From positions 1-64,000 of the forward strand of contig OZ251446.1 in the NCBI GenBank assembly GCA_965242495.1: a DNA stretch of 64,000 bases, given 5' to 3'. A program made the translations under genes and the position numbers. Below the pieces are notes generated by a model. That model searched no databases, was not told the DNA's origin, and saw only the letters and a program-made list of their open reading frames with translations. This DNA comes from CBDESN01 sp965242495. Lineage in GTDB: Bacteria; Pseudomonadota; Alphaproteobacteria; MPNO01. Below, piece after piece: positions 44,977-54,151 of this stretch (position 1 is its first letter; every line of letters starts with the position of its first letter).

Positions 44977-45801
44977 ATGGCGCCGACACCGCCCATGGCG
45001 GCCGATCGCAAGGCGGGGCGCGGCGTCTACCGGCGGGTCTTGCTCAAGCTGTCGGGCGAGGCCCTGATGGGCGAACGCCGCTACGGGCTGGATCCGGCGG
45101 CGCTCGAGAATCTCGCCCGCGAGATCGCCGCGGTGACCCGGCTCGACGTGCAGGTGGCGATCGTCATCGGCGGCGGCAACGTCTTCCGCGGCGTGTCCGC
45201 GGCCGCCGAAGGGCTGGAGCGCGGCGCCGCCGACTATATCGGCATGTTGGCGACGATCATGAACGCCCTCGCCCTCCAGGGCGCGCTCGAGGGCGCCGGC
45301 GTCGTCACCCGCGTCCAATCGGCGATACGCATGGATGCGGTGTGCGAACCCTATGTCCGCCGCCGCGCGATCCGGCATATGGAGAAGGGGCGCGTCGTCA
45401 TCTTCGCCGCCGGCACCGGCAACCCCTTCTTCACCACCGATACCGCGGCGGCGCTGCGGGCGACCGAGGTCGGGTGCGATGCGTTGTTCAAGGGAACCCA
45501 GGTCGATGGCGTGTATTCGGCCGACCCGAAGAAAGTCCCGTCCGCCACGCGCTACGACCGGCTCACCTACATGGACGTCCTCTCCAACGACCTCAAGGTC
45601 ATGGACGCCTCGGCGATATCCCTGGCGCGGGAAAACGGCATTCCGATTCTCGTGTTTTCGTTACACAATCCCGGCGCGTTCGGCGACGTCATCGCCGGAA
45701 CCGGGCGATTCACCATCATCACCGGGAAAGAACGAACCGTGGCGGACCAGGACGAGCGCCCTCGATCCGCGCGCGCGCCCATCATCGCCGGGAAGGAGTG
45801 A
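44977..45801 (+). CDS. pyrH: Uridylate kinase, with C-terminal extension
   Basis: A 274-residue UMP kinase of the amino-acid-kinase fold, converting UMP to UDP. 'RVLLKLSGEALMG' (P-site), 'IVIGGGNVFRG', 'TGNPFFTTDTAAALRA' and 'KVMDASAISLARENGIPILVFSLHNPG' identify it. It is longer than the usual 235-245 residues at both ends. The N-terminal 18 residues may not be used (ATG 44995 is an alternative). The last 22 residues arise from a tandem duplication of the pyrH end and frr start. It is separated from frr by only ACC after the stop. Confidence 0.94.
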   Translation: MAPTPPMAADRKAGRGVYRRVLLKLSGEALMGERRYGLDPAALENLAREIAAVTRLDVQVAIVIGGGNVFRGVSAAAEGLERGAADYIGMLATIMNALALQGALEGAGVVTRVQSAIRMDAVCEPYVRRRAIRHMEKGRVVIFAAGTGNPFFTTDTAAALRATEVGCDALFKGTQVDGVYSADPKKVPSATRYDRLTYMDVLSNDLKVMDASAISLARENGIPILVFSLHNPGAFGDVIAGTGRFTIITGKERTVADQDERPRSARAPIIAGKE

Positions 45802-45819
45802 ACCGTGGCGGACCCGGAT
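45715..45819 (+). repeat. Direct duplication across the pyrH/frr junction
   Basis: Bases 45715-45753 and 45781-45819 are near-identical copies offset by 66 bp: ATCATC, then 'CCGGGAA', then 'GAACCGTGGCGGACC'. The first copy has CGA where the second has the pyrH stop TGA, so pyrH reads through it and gains 22 residues, including a copy of the first frr codons ('VADQDE' against 'VADPDV'). Confidence 0.85.
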
Positions 45820-46362
45820 GTCGACGATCTCGAACGGCGCATGCAGGGCGCCGTCGAGGTGCTGCGGAAGGAATTCGCCGGTCTGCGGGCGGGGCGGGCC
45901 TCGGCCGCTCTGCTCGATCCGGTCGCGGTCGATGCCTACGGGACGAAGATGCCGATCAACCAGCTCGGCGCCGTGAGCGTCCCCGATCCCCGCCTGCTGA
46001 CGGTGCAGGTCTGGGACGCCGGCCTGGCCGGCGCGGTCGACAAGGCGATTCGCGATTCGGGGCTGGGCCTCAACCCGCAGCCCGAGGGGACGCTGATCCG
46101 CGTTCCGATCCCCGAACTGACCGAGGAGCGGCGTCGGGAACTGTCGAAGATCGCCAACAAATACGCCGAGCAGGCCCGCGTCGCCGTCCGCAACGTGCGC
46201 CGCGACGGCATGGAGCAGCTCAAGCGGATGGAGCGGGAAGGGGAAATCTCGCGGGACGAGCAGCATGCGTGGTCGGCGGAGGTGCAACGCCTGACCGACG
46301 AGAACACCAAGGCGATCGACGCCGCGCTCGCCGTCAAGGACAAGGAGATCATGCAGGTTTGA
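45805..46362 (+). CDS. frr: Ribosome recycling factor
   Basis: A 185-residue factor that splits post-termination ribosomes together with EF-G. 'LRKEFAGLRAGRASAALLDPVAVDAYG', 'INQLGAVSVPDPRLLTVQVWD', 'IPELTEERRRELSKIANKYAEQARVAVRNVRRDGMEQLKR' and the C-terminal helix are conserved. GTG 45805 follows GGAAGGAG at a good distance. A second GTG with similar context, 66 bp upstream, lies inside the duplicated segment. Confidence 0.96.
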   Translation: MADPDVDDLERRMQGAVEVLRKEFAGLRAGRASAALLDPVAVDAYGTKMPINQLGAVSVPDPRLLTVQVWDAGLAGAVDKAIRDSGLGLNPQPEGTLIRVPIPELTEERRRELSKIANKYAEQARVAVRNVRRDGMEQLKRMEREGEISRDEQHAWSAEVQRLTDENTKAIDAALAVKDKEIMQV

Positions 46363-47099
46363 CAGCGATCCTCTCTCACTCCGACGCCGCCCCGCCGCCG
46401 GCGCCGGCCCATGTGGCGGTCATCATGGACGGCAACGGACGATGGGCGAAGGCGCGCCGCCTCCCGCGCGTCGCCGGCTACCGCCAGGGCGCCGAAGCCC
46501 TGCGGACGACGATCGAGGCGGCCGTCGAACTCGGCATCTCCTACCTCACCCTGTACGGCTTCTCGCTCGAGAACTGGAAGCGGCCGGAGCGCGACATCGT
46601 GGACCTCATGGGTCTGTTGCGCCTCTACCTCCGGCGCGAAGTCGACGAGCTCGACGACAAGGGGGTGCGGATATGCTTCATCGGCGAGCGCGAGCGCTTC
46701 GCCGACGACATCGTCGACCTGCTGCGGGCGGCCGAGCGGCGAACGCGCGCCAACACCCGCCTCCACCTCACCTTGGCCCTCAGCTATGGCGGCCGCCAGG
46801 AGATCGCCTGCGCCGCGCGCCGGCTGGCCGCGGACGTGGCCCAGGGCAGGCTTCGCCCCGACGACATCGACGTCGGGGCGGTGGACCGCTATCTGGCGAC
46901 GGCGCCGATCCCGGATCCGGACCTGCTCATCCGCACCAGCGGCGAACGGCGGATCAGCAATTTCCTTCTGTGGCAATCGGCCTATGCCGAATTCGTGTTC
47001 CTCGACACGCTCTGGCCCGATTTCTCCAAGGCCGATCTGGAAGATGCGGTGCGCGAATTCCACCGCCGCGACCGGCGCTTTGGCGCGACCGGCCGGTGA
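46359..47099 (+). CDS. uppS: Undecaprenyl diphosphate synthase
   Basis: 246 residues. It makes the C55 lipid carrier for cell-wall synthesis. 'HVAVIMDGNGRWAKARRLPRVAGYRQGAEALR' has the catalytic Asp; 'YLTLYGFSLENWKRP', 'LALSYGGRQEI' and 'PDPDLLIRTSGERRISNFLLWQSAYAEFVF' complete the family set. The best start is TTG 46359, overlapping the frr stop by 4 bases; no ATG or GTG is available before the conserved core. Confidence 0.94.
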   Translation: MTAILSHSDAAPPPAPAHVAVIMDGNGRWAKARRLPRVAGYRQGAEALRTTIEAAVELGISYLTLYGFSLENWKRPERDIVDLMGLLRLYLRREVDELDDKGVRICFIGERERFADDIVDLLRAAERRTRANTRLHLTLALSYGGRQEIACAARRLAADVAQGRLRPDDIDVGAVDRYLATAPIPDPDLLIRTSGERRISNFLLWQSAYAEFVFLDTLWPDFSKADLEDAVREFHRRDRRFGATGR

Positions 47100-47904
47100 C
47101 GGCGGCGGCGGCGAGATCAAACGGCGCCTCGTCTCGGCGCTGACGCTGGCGCCGGTCGCTCTGGCGGCGGTCCATTTCGGCAGTCCCTGGTTCGAACTCC
47201 TGACGACCCTCGCCGCGGCGCTGATGGCGTGGGAGTGGGACCGCCTGTGCGGACGCAGCTTCGGCGCCAGCGGCTGGATCGTGATGTCGGCGATGCTGGT
47301 TCTCGGCGCGGCCTGTCTCGCCGGGCGCTTCGATCTGGCCATGGCGATCCCGCTCCTCGCCGCCGCGGCCGCGTATGCGGCCTGCCGTCTCGCCGCCCGG
47401 CCGCATCCGCTCTGGATCGCCGCCGGGCCGCTGGTCCTGGGCTTCCCCTGCGCCGCGTTCATGTGGCTCCGGGCGGATCCGCTCGACGGGCCCGCGGTGG
47501 CGTTCTGGCTCCTGGGCGTCCTGTGGACGACGGACGTGGCGGCCTTTCTGGTGGGCAGGGCGGTCGGCGGCGCGCGTCTGGCGCCCAGGATCAGCCCCGG
47601 CAAGACCTGGGCCGGTCTCGGCGGCGCGGTCGCAGGCGCTTCCCTGTGGAGTCTCGTCTGGGTGTCGTGGACCGGCTCGGGGTCCTGGCTGCTGGCGCCG
47701 TTGGCGGCCGCCGTCTCGGTGGTGGCTCAGGGCGGCGATCTTGGCGTATCATTGGTGAAGCGCCGGTTCGGCGCGAAGGACGCCAGCAACCTGATACCGG
47801 GGCATGGCGGCGTGCTCGACCGGGTCGACGGCATGCTGACGGCGGCGCCGGCCCTTGCCGCGTTCGAGATCGCGACCAATGGGGGGATCGTCTCCTGGCA
47901 GTGA
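47080..47904 (+). CDS. cdsA: Phosphatidate cytidylyltransferase
   Basis: 274 residues from TTG 47080, which overlaps uppS by 20 bp; no other suitable start precedes the core 'EIKRRLVSALTLAPVALAA'. It makes CDP-diacylglycerol for phospholipid synthesis. Six or seven transmembrane helices are present. The C-terminal signature is intact: 'SPGKTWAGLGGAVAG' and 'GDLGVSLVKRRFGAKDASNLIPGHGGVLDRVDGML'. It ends in GTGA with dxr. Confidence 0.92.
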   Translation: MARPAGDGGGGEIKRRLVSALTLAPVALAAVHFGSPWFELLTTLAAALMAWEWDRLCGRSFGASGWIVMSAMLVLGAACLAGRFDLAMAIPLLAAAAAYAACRLAARPHPLWIAAGPLVLGFPCAAFMWLRADPLDGPAVAFWLLGVLWTTDVAAFLVGRAVGGARLAPRISPGKTWAGLGGAVAGASLWSLVWVSWTGSGSWLLAPLAAAVSVVAQGGDLGVSLVKRRFGAKDASNLIPGHGGVLDRVDGMLTAAPALAAFEIATNGGIVSWQ

Positions 47905-49091
47905 CGCCCGAGGACTCCGCAGCCGGCCCGCGGCGCGTCTCGATCCTGGGCTCCACCGGGTCGATCGGCTGCAACACCATCGACCTGATCGAGCGGCGGC
48001 CCGGCGCCTACGCCGTCGAGGCGCTGACCGCCAACGGCAACGTCGAAATGCTTGCCGGCCAGGCGCGCCGCCTCCGCGCCCGGATGGCCGTCGTTGCCGA
48101 CGAGCGCAAATACGCCGCGCTGAAGGACGCCCTCGCCGGAACCGGCGTCGAAGCCGCGGCCGGGGCCGATGCGCTGGTCGAGGCGGCCGCCCGCCCGGCG
48201 GATTGGGTCATGGCCGGCATCGTCGGCGCCGCCGGGCTGGAGCCGACGCTCGCGGCCGTGCGGCGCGGGGCCGTCGTCGCCCTGGCCAACAAGGAATGCC
48301 TCGTCTGCGCCGGCGACCTCATGACCCGGGAGGTCGCCCGGCACGGCGCCACGATGCTGCCCGTGGACTCGGAGCACAACGCCGTCTTCCAGGTCTTCGA
48401 CTTCGACCAGCGCGAGACGATCGAGCGCATCGTGCTCACCGCGTCCGGCGGACCCTTCCGCACGCTGTCCCGCGCCGAGATGGCGACGGTCACGCCGGCC
48501 CAGGCGGTCGCGCATCCGAACTGGGAGATGGGCGCGAAAATCTCCGTCGATTCGGCGACCATGATGAACAAGGGGCTGGAGCTGATCGAGGCGCGCCACC
48601 TGTTCGCCCTGCCCGGGGATCGGCTCGATTGCCTCGTCCATCCGCAATCGATCGTCCACAGCATGGTCGCCTATGTCGATGGGTCGGTGCTGGCCCAGCT
48701 GGGAACCCCCGACATGCGGACGCCGATCTCCTACGCCCTGGGCTGGCCCCGGCGCATGCCGGCCCCGAGTGCGCGCCTCGACCTCGCCGCCATCGGCCGC
48801 CTGACCTTCGAGCCGCCCGACCCCGACCGGTTTCCGGCGATCGGGCTCGCCCGGCAGGCTCTGAACTCGGGCGGGGCGGCGCCGACGATATTGAACGCCG
48901 CCAACGAAGCCGCGGTCCATGCCTTCCTCGACCGGCGCATCGGCTTCCTCGACATCGCCCGCATCGTCGAGGAGACTCTACAGCGGCTCGGCGACCGGGA
49001 TCTCGAGACGCTCGACGACGTCCTCGCCATCGACGAGGCGGCGCGCCGGGTCGCCGGCGACGTGCTGGCCGCCGCCCGGTCGCCGGCATGA
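47901..49091 (+). CDS. dxr: 1-deoxy-D-xylulose 5-phosphate reductoisomerase
   Basis: A 396-residue enzyme of the MEP isoprenoid pathway. The NADPH motif 'ILGSTGSIGCNTIDLI' is at residues 15-30. 'VALANKECLVCAG', 'MLPVDSEHNAVFQ' (metal ligands), 'ASGGPF', 'HPNWEMGAKISVDSATMMNKGLELIEA' and 'HPQSIVHSMV' are conserved. GTG 47901 overlaps the cdsA stop. Confidence 0.96.
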   Translation: MTPEDSAAGPRRVSILGSTGSIGCNTIDLIERRPGAYAVEALTANGNVEMLAGQARRLRARMAVVADERKYAALKDALAGTGVEAAAGADALVEAAARPADWVMAGIVGAAGLEPTLAAVRRGAVVALANKECLVCAGDLMTREVARHGATMLPVDSEHNAVFQVFDFDQRETIERIVLTASGGPFRTLSRAEMATVTPAQAVAHPNWEMGAKISVDSATMMNKGLELIEARHLFALPGDRLDCLVHPQSIVHSMVAYVDGSVLAQLGTPDMRTPISYALGWPRRMPAPSARLDLAAIGRLTFEPPDPDRFPAIGLARQALNSGGAAPTILNAANEAAVHAFLDRRIGFLDIARIVEETLQRLGDRDLETLDDVLAIDEAARRVAGDVLAAARSPA

Positions 49092-49114
49092 GCGCCGCGG
49101 CGTAAGCCGGCCGC

Positions 49115-50233
49115 ATGGACGTCCTCCTGGGCATCTGGAACTACGTCGTTCCGTTCCTGATCGTGCTCACCGCCCTGGTGTTCGTTCACGAGATGGGGCA
49201 CTACCTCGTCGCGCGCTGGTGCGGCGTCCGGGTCGAGGTCTTCTCGATCGGCTTCGGGCCGGAACTCTACGGCCGGGACGATCGGGCCGGCACCCGATGG
49301 CGCTTCGGCCTCGTGCCGGTGGGCGGCTATGTGAAGATGTTCGGCGAGCGTCCGTCGGACGACGAGCCCGCCGCGCCGCCGTCGGAGGCGTCCTTTTACG
49401 ACAAGCCGCTGGGCCGGCGCGCGGCGATCGTCTTCGCCGGCCCGTTCGCCAACTTCCTGTTCGCCGCGGCGGTGCTGGCCGGCCTGTTCGCGTTCGTCGG
49501 CCAGCCCTTCACCCCCACCGACATCGGCGAGGTCGCGCCGGGGAGCGCGGCCGAACGGGCCGGGCTGCGGCCGGGCGACGTGGTCAAGCGGCTGGACGGA
49601 GTCGAGATCGAGCGGTTCGAACAGATCGTCCGCATCGTCCGGCTGGCGCCCGGCAAGCGGATTTCGATCGTCGTCGAGCGGGACGGCCGGCCGGTCCGGT
49701 TGGCCGCGACGCTGGATACGGTCGAGTTGAAGGACCGCTTCGGCGCCGTTCACCTGATCGGCCGACTCGGCATCGGGCGGAGCGGCGGGGATCTCTCCTA
49801 CGTCCGTCACGATCCCGCGTCGGCGGTGTGGCGCGCGGTCGGCGAGACCGCGGCGATCACCGCCAACGTCTTCGATACGCTGGGACAGATACTCGTCGGC
49901 GCCCGCCCCGCCGACGAGCTCGGCGGCCCGATCCGCATCGCCCGGATATCCGGCGACATGTGGCGGGCCGGGATCGAAAGCGTCCTGATTTTCGCGGTGC
50001 TGCTGTCGATCAACCTGGGTCTCATCAACCTGTTCCCGATTCCCATGCTGGACGGGGGCCATCTGCTGTTCTACGCCATCGAGGCGCTTCGCGGCCGCCC
50101 CATGACCGCGCGCGCGCAGGACTTTTGGTTCCGCATCGGAATTGCTATTGTCCTCGCCTTGATGGTCTTCGTCACTTGGAACGACTTGGTCCAGCTGCGG
50201 GTCTTCGGTCTGCTCGCGGCCCTGGTTTCGTGA
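49115..50233 (+). CDS. rseP: RIP metalloprotease RseP
   Basis: A 372-residue site-2 protease that cuts membrane-bound regulators such as anti-sigma factors. The zinc motif is 'HEMGH' (H25, E26, H29), and the third ligand is in 'NLFPIPMLDGGHLLFYAIE'. A PDZ domain lies in the middle ('VAPGSAAERAGLRPGDVVKRLDGVEIERF'). Four transmembrane helices are predicted. The position between dxr and bamA is conserved. Confidence 0.95.
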   Translation: MDVLLGIWNYVVPFLIVLTALVFVHEMGHYLVARWCGVRVEVFSIGFGPELYGRDDRAGTRWRFGLVPVGGYVKMFGERPSDDEPAAPPSEASFYDKPLGRRAAIVFAGPFANFLFAAAVLAGLFAFVGQPFTPTDIGEVAPGSAAERAGLRPGDVVKRLDGVEIERFEQIVRIVRLAPGKRISIVVERDGRPVRLAATLDTVELKDRFGAVHLIGRLGIGRSGGDLSYVRHDPASAVWRAVGETAAITANVFDTLGQILVGARPADELGGPIRIARISGDMWRAGIESVLIFAVLLSINLGLINLFPIPMLDGGHLLFYAIEALRGRPMTARAQDFWFRIGIAIVLALMVFVTWNDLVQLRVFGLLAALVS

Positions 50234-50257
50234 CGCTTTCGCGGCGGAAGGGGTGAT

Positions 50258-52540
50258 TTGCGCAGCCGGTTCGGAATAGCGGTCCTCCTCCTCGTCGCCG
50301 CAGCCGTGTTTGCGCCCGGCCCGGCGTCGGCGCAGGCCCCGGCGGGAGACGCCGCGGTGTCGGCGATCCGGGTCGAAGGCGCGCAGCGCATCGAGGTCGA
50401 GACGGTCCGGTCCTACCTGACCTTCCGCCGCGGCGACGTGGTGGGCGACGCCGAACTGTCCGAATCCCTCAAGAAGCTGTTCGCGACCGGTCTGTTCGCC
50501 GACGTGACGCTCCGCCGCGACGGCTCGGACGTGGTCGTCCGCGTGGTCGAGAACCCCAGCATCAACCGCCTGGCGTTCGAGGGGAACAACCGGATCTCCG
50601 ACGAGATCCTGCAGGGCGAGGTTCAGCTGCAGCCGCGCAAGGTGTTCACGCGCGCGCTGGCCCAGGCCGACACCCAGCGGATCATCGACATCTACCGGCG
50701 GAGCGGCCGATTCGCGGTGCGCGTCGAGCCCAAGGCCATCCAGCTCGAAAGGAACCGCATCGATCTCGTCTTCGAGATCACGGAAGGCAGCCTCACCAAC
50801 ATCCGCAAGATATCGTTCATCGGCAACGACGAGTTCAGCGACCGGACTCTCCGCGGCGTGATCCGGACCAAGGAGGCCGCCTTCTACCGTCTCTTCTCGA
50901 CCGACGACACCTACGACCCGGATCGCCTGACCTTCGATCGCGAATTGCTTCGCCGCTACTATCTTTCCAACGGCTATGCGGATTTCCGCGTCGTCTCGGT
51001 GACCGCGGAACTCAGCGAGGATCGGCAAGGCTTCTTCGTCACCTTCATGATCGAGGAGGGCGAGCGCTACAGGTTCGGGCCCATCGACGTCTCGACCCGG
51101 CTGCGCGAACTCGACCTGGAACAGCTGCGGGCGGAGCTGACGGTCGCCGCGGACGAATGGTACGACGCCGACGCCGTCGAGGAGACCATCGGCAATCTGA
51201 CGGATGCCGCCGGGAGCGCGGGCTACGCCTTCGTCGACGTCCGCCCGCGCATCGACCGCGACCGCGACGGGCGGCTCATCGGCATCACCTTCGACATCGG
51301 CGAGGGGCCGCGCGTATTCGTCGAGCGGATCGAGATCGAGGGCAACCTCCGCACCGAGGACGACGTGATCAGGCGGGAGTTCCTCGTCGTCGAGGGCGAT
51401 GCGTTCAATACCGCGAAACTTCGCCGGTCGCGGCAGCGGATCGGCAATCTCGGCTTTTTCGAAAAGGTCGAGATCGAGAACGTCCCGGGATCGACGCCCG
51501 ACAAGACGATCGTCGACGTGACGGTCGCCGAGCGCGCCACCGGCGAATTGTCCCTCGGCGCCGGCTATTCGACGACCAGCGGCGCCGTGGGCGACATCCA
51601 GATTCGGGAGCGCAACCTCCTCGGCAAGGGGCAGGATCTTCGCTCCCGGCTGGTGATCGGCGAGCGCGCCCAGGAGATCGACCTCAGCTTCACCGAGCCG
51701 TATTTCCTCGATAAGTCGCTGTCGGCGGGCTTCGACGTCTTCCGCATCACCCGCGATCTTCAGCGCGAGAGTTCGTTCGATCGGACGTCGACGGGCGGGG
51801 CGCTGCGCGCCGGCTATCCCATCACCGAGAGGTTGACGCAGAGATGGCGTTACCGGATCAGCGAAGACGAGATCACCGGCGTCCCCGCCAACGCCTCGCG
51901 CGCCATCAAGCAGCAGCAGGGCGCGTCGATCACCTCCTCGATCGGCCATACCTTGATCTATGACGAGCGCGACAACCGCTTTTTGCCGACGGAAGGATTC
52001 TTCGTCGAACTGTCCGACGAGGTCGCCGGGGTCGGCGGCGACGTCCGGTACTTCAAGAACGAATTGCGGGGCGCGGTCTATTACGGTCTGACCGAAGACC
52101 TGATCGCCAGCGCCCGCGCGGGAACGGGGTATATCGTCGGCATCGGCCAGGACGTGCGCATCATCGACCGGTTCTTTCTCGGCGGCGCCTCGCTGCGCGG
52201 GTTCGAGCCCGCGGGCGTCGGGCCGCGCGACTTCGATACCGACGACGCGCTCGGCGGCAAGTGGTATTATCGCGGATCGTTCGAATTGACGTTTCCGCTC
52301 GGGCTTCCCGACGAGCTCGGCATACGCGGCCGGGCGTTCGCCGATCTGGGGAGCGTCGGCGGCGTGGACGGCAGCATCGGCAAGCCCTCGGACGTGGGCT
52401 CGGTCCGCGCGTCCGTGGGCGTCGGGATCGGCTGGCAGACGGCGCTGGGTCCGATCGCGCTCGATTTCGGCCGGGCCGTGCTGAAGGAGTCGTTCGACAA
52501 GACGCAGGTGTTCCGGTTCAGCCTGGGCACGCGCTTCTAG
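50258..52540 (+). CDS. bamA: Outer membrane protein assembly factor BamA
   Basis: A 760-residue Omp85 protein that inserts beta-barrels into the outer membrane. The signal peptide is residues 1 to about 26. Five POTRA domains occupy about 30-430 (first motif 'AIRVEGAQRIEVETVRSYLTFRRGDVV'). The C-terminal barrel includes 'LGAGYSTTSGAVGDIQIRERNLLGKGQDL', 'RDNRFLPTEGF' and the lid motif 'RFFLGGASLRGFEPAGVGPRD', ending in Phe. The start is TTG 50258 with a GGAAGGGG sequence upstream. Confidence 0.96.
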   Translation: MRSRFGIAVLLLVAAAVFAPGPASAQAPAGDAAVSAIRVEGAQRIEVETVRSYLTFRRGDVVGDAELSESLKKLFATGLFADVTLRRDGSDVVVRVVENPSINRLAFEGNNRISDEILQGEVQLQPRKVFTRALAQADTQRIIDIYRRSGRFAVRVEPKAIQLERNRIDLVFEITEGSLTNIRKISFIGNDEFSDRTLRGVIRTKEAAFYRLFSTDDTYDPDRLTFDRELLRRYYLSNGYADFRVVSVTAELSEDRQGFFVTFMIEEGERYRFGPIDVSTRLRELDLEQLRAELTVAADEWYDADAVEETIGNLTDAAGSAGYAFVDVRPRIDRDRDGRLIGITFDIGEGPRVFVERIEIEGNLRTEDDVIRREFLVVEGDAFNTAKLRRSRQRIGNLGFFEKVEIENVPGSTPDKTIVDVTVAERATGELSLGAGYSTTSGAVGDIQIRERNLLGKGQDLRSRLVIGERAQEIDLSFTEPYFLDKSLSAGFDVFRITRDLQRESSFDRTSTGGALRAGYPITERLTQRWRYRISEDEITGVPANASRAIKQQQGASITSSIGHTLIYDERDNRFLPTEGFFVELSDEVAGVGGDVRYFKNELRGAVYYGLTEDLIASARAGTGYIVGIGQDVRIIDRFFLGGASLRGFEPAGVGPRDFDTDDALGGKWYYRGSFELTFPLGLPDELGIRGRAFADLGSVGGVDGSIGKPSDVGSVRASVGVGIGWQTALGPIALDFGRAVLKESFDKTQVFRFSLGTRF

Positions 52541-52557
52541 AAAGGGACGGGGCGGCG

Positions 52558-53124
52558 ATGTTGCGGCGTCGGCTTGCGGTGATCTGCCTCGCGGTCGCTT
52601 CCGTCGCGAGCCCGCCCGCCGGCGTGGCGCAGCCGACGTCGCCGCCGACCACGATCGCCGTCCTCGACATCGATCGCATCCTCGAGCAATCGCGCGCCGC
52701 GCAGAGCGTGCGCCCCCAGGTGGACCGGCTCCGCAAGGAGTTCCAGGCCGAGGTCAAACGGCGGGAAGGGCTGCTGCGCGAGGCGGACGAGGAACTCAAG
52801 AAGAAGCGGAGCATGCTGACGCCCGAGGCCTACGCCAAGCGGCGGCGCGAGCTGGAGGAGCGGGCCAAGCGCGCCCAGGCCGACGTGCAGTCGCAGCGGC
52901 GGCGGCTGGAGCAGGCCCTGAACACGGCGCGGGCGAAGCTCCGCCGGTCGATGTTGCAGGTGGTCACCGACCTTGCCGGGGAACGGAAGATCGATCTCGT
53001 CCTGCCGCGGACTTCGGTGGTCCTCTCCGCCCGGACGCTGGACATTACGGTCGAGACGCTGGAGCGGCTGGACGAGAAGCTGCCGTCCATCGAGGTCCGG
53101 CGGCCCGAGCCGCCCGAGGAGTAG
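52558..53124 (+). CDS. skp: OmpH/Skp-family periplasmic chaperone
   Basis: 188 residues. The signal peptide (about 1-26, ending 'GVAQP') is followed by 'TIAVLDIDRILEQSRAAQSVRPQVDRLRKEFQAE', a long charged coiled coil (residues 60-130) and the closing 'KIDLVLPRTSVVLSARTLDIT'. Skp trimers hold unfolded outer-membrane proteins. It lies 17 bp after bamA and 2 bp before lpxD, the usual order. A Pro/Glu-rich tail closes it. Confidence 0.92.
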   Translation: MLRRRLAVICLAVASVASPPAGVAQPTSPPTTIAVLDIDRILEQSRAAQSVRPQVDRLRKEFQAEVKRREGLLREADEELKKKRSMLTPEAYAKRRRELEERAKRAQADVQSQRRRLEQALNTARAKLRRSMLQVVTDLAGERKIDLVLPRTSVVLSARTLDITVETLERLDEKLPSIEVRRPEPPEE

Positions 53125-53126
53125 CG

Positions 53127-54149
53127 ATGCCGGATCCGCGCTTTCACCGGCCGGCCGGTCCCGTTCCGCTCGCGCGGCTGGCCGAGGCCTGCGACGCCGA
53201 ACTCCATCCGGCGTCGAACCCGGCGCGCCCGGTGCGCGACGTAGCCCCGCTGGAGAGCGCCGGGCCCGACGACGTGAGCTTTTTGGCCAATCCGCGCTAT
53301 GTGGAGGCGTTCCGGCGGAGCCGGGCCGGAGCGTGCCTGCTGCGCCCGGACCGCGCCGACATGGCGCCCGACGGCATGGATCTGCTGCTCGTCGACGATC
53401 CCTACCGCGCCTGGGGACTCGCGGCGCGGACCTTCTATCCGCGCCCGGCCGCCCAAGGCGGCGTCGCGTCGAGCGCCGTAGTCGACCCCACTGCAACGGT
53501 CGGCGCCGGCGCGCAGATCGAGCATGGCGCGGTGATCGGGGCCGGCGCCGAGATCGGCCGGGGCTGCTATATCGGCGGCAACGCCGTCATCGGCCCCGGC
53601 GTGGTCATCGGCGACGAGTCGTGGATCGGCGCCGGCGCCTCGCTGGCGTTCTGCATCGTCGGCGCCCGGGTCCGCATCCTCGCCGGCGCGCGGATCGGCG
53701 AGGAGGGGTTCGGCTTCGCCCCCGACGACGCCGCTCCGGTCGGTATCCCGCAATTGGGGCGCGTGATCGTCGAAGACGACGTGGAAATCGGCGCCAACGC
53801 GACCGTCGATCGCGGCGCGGGTCCGGACACGGTGATCGGGCAGGGCAGCCGAATTGATAATCTGGTGCAGATCGCGCATAATGTGCGGCTGGGGCGGGGT
53901 TGCATCGTCGTCGCCCAAGCCGGCGTATCGGGCAGTTCGATCCTGGGCGACCATGTGGTCGTCGCCGGGCAGGCGGGCGTCGCCGGCCACCTCGCCCTCG
54001 GCGAACGGTCGCGGATCGGCGCGCAGGCCGGCGTCATGCGGGACGTCCCGGCGGGCGCATCCGTGGGAGGGACTCCCGCCGCGCCGCTGCGGCAATGGTT
54101 GCGGGAGGTCGCGACGCTGCGACGGCTCGTGAGAAAGCAGGACCTGTGA
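53127..54149 (+). CDS. lpxD: UDP-3-O-(3-hydroxymyristoyl)glucosamine N-acyltransferase
   Basis: A 340-residue acyltransferase for the third step of lipid A synthesis. The N-terminal uridine-binding domain has 'PLESAGPDDVSFLANPRYV'. The rest is a hexapeptide-repeat beta-helix with 'DEVEIGANATVDRGAGPDTVIGQGSRIDNLVQIAHNV'-type sequence (here 'DDVEIG') holding the catalytic His. 'GGTPAAPLRQWLRE' closes the protein. fabZ follows within 2 bp. Confidence 0.96.
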   Translation: MPDPRFHRPAGPVPLARLAEACDAELHPASNPARPVRDVAPLESAGPDDVSFLANPRYVEAFRRSRAGACLLRPDRADMAPDGMDLLLVDDPYRAWGLAARTFYPRPAAQGGVASSAVVDPTATVGAGAQIEHGAVIGAGAEIGRGCYIGGNAVIGPGVVIGDESWIGAGASLAFCIVGARVRILAGARIGEEGFGFAPDDAAPVGIPQLGRVIVEDDVEIGANATVDRGAGPDTVIGQGSRIDNLVQIAHNVRLGRGCIVVAQAGVSGSSILGDHVVVAGQAGVAGHLALGERSRIGAQAGVMRDVPAGASVGGTPAAPLRQWLREVATLRRLVRKQDL

Positions 54150-54151
54150 AC

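Noticed and set aside
48731..51949. A 1072-codon minus-strand open frame across dxr-rseP-bamA
   Set aside because: Shadow of three conserved plus-strand genes; no recognisable domain in its translation.
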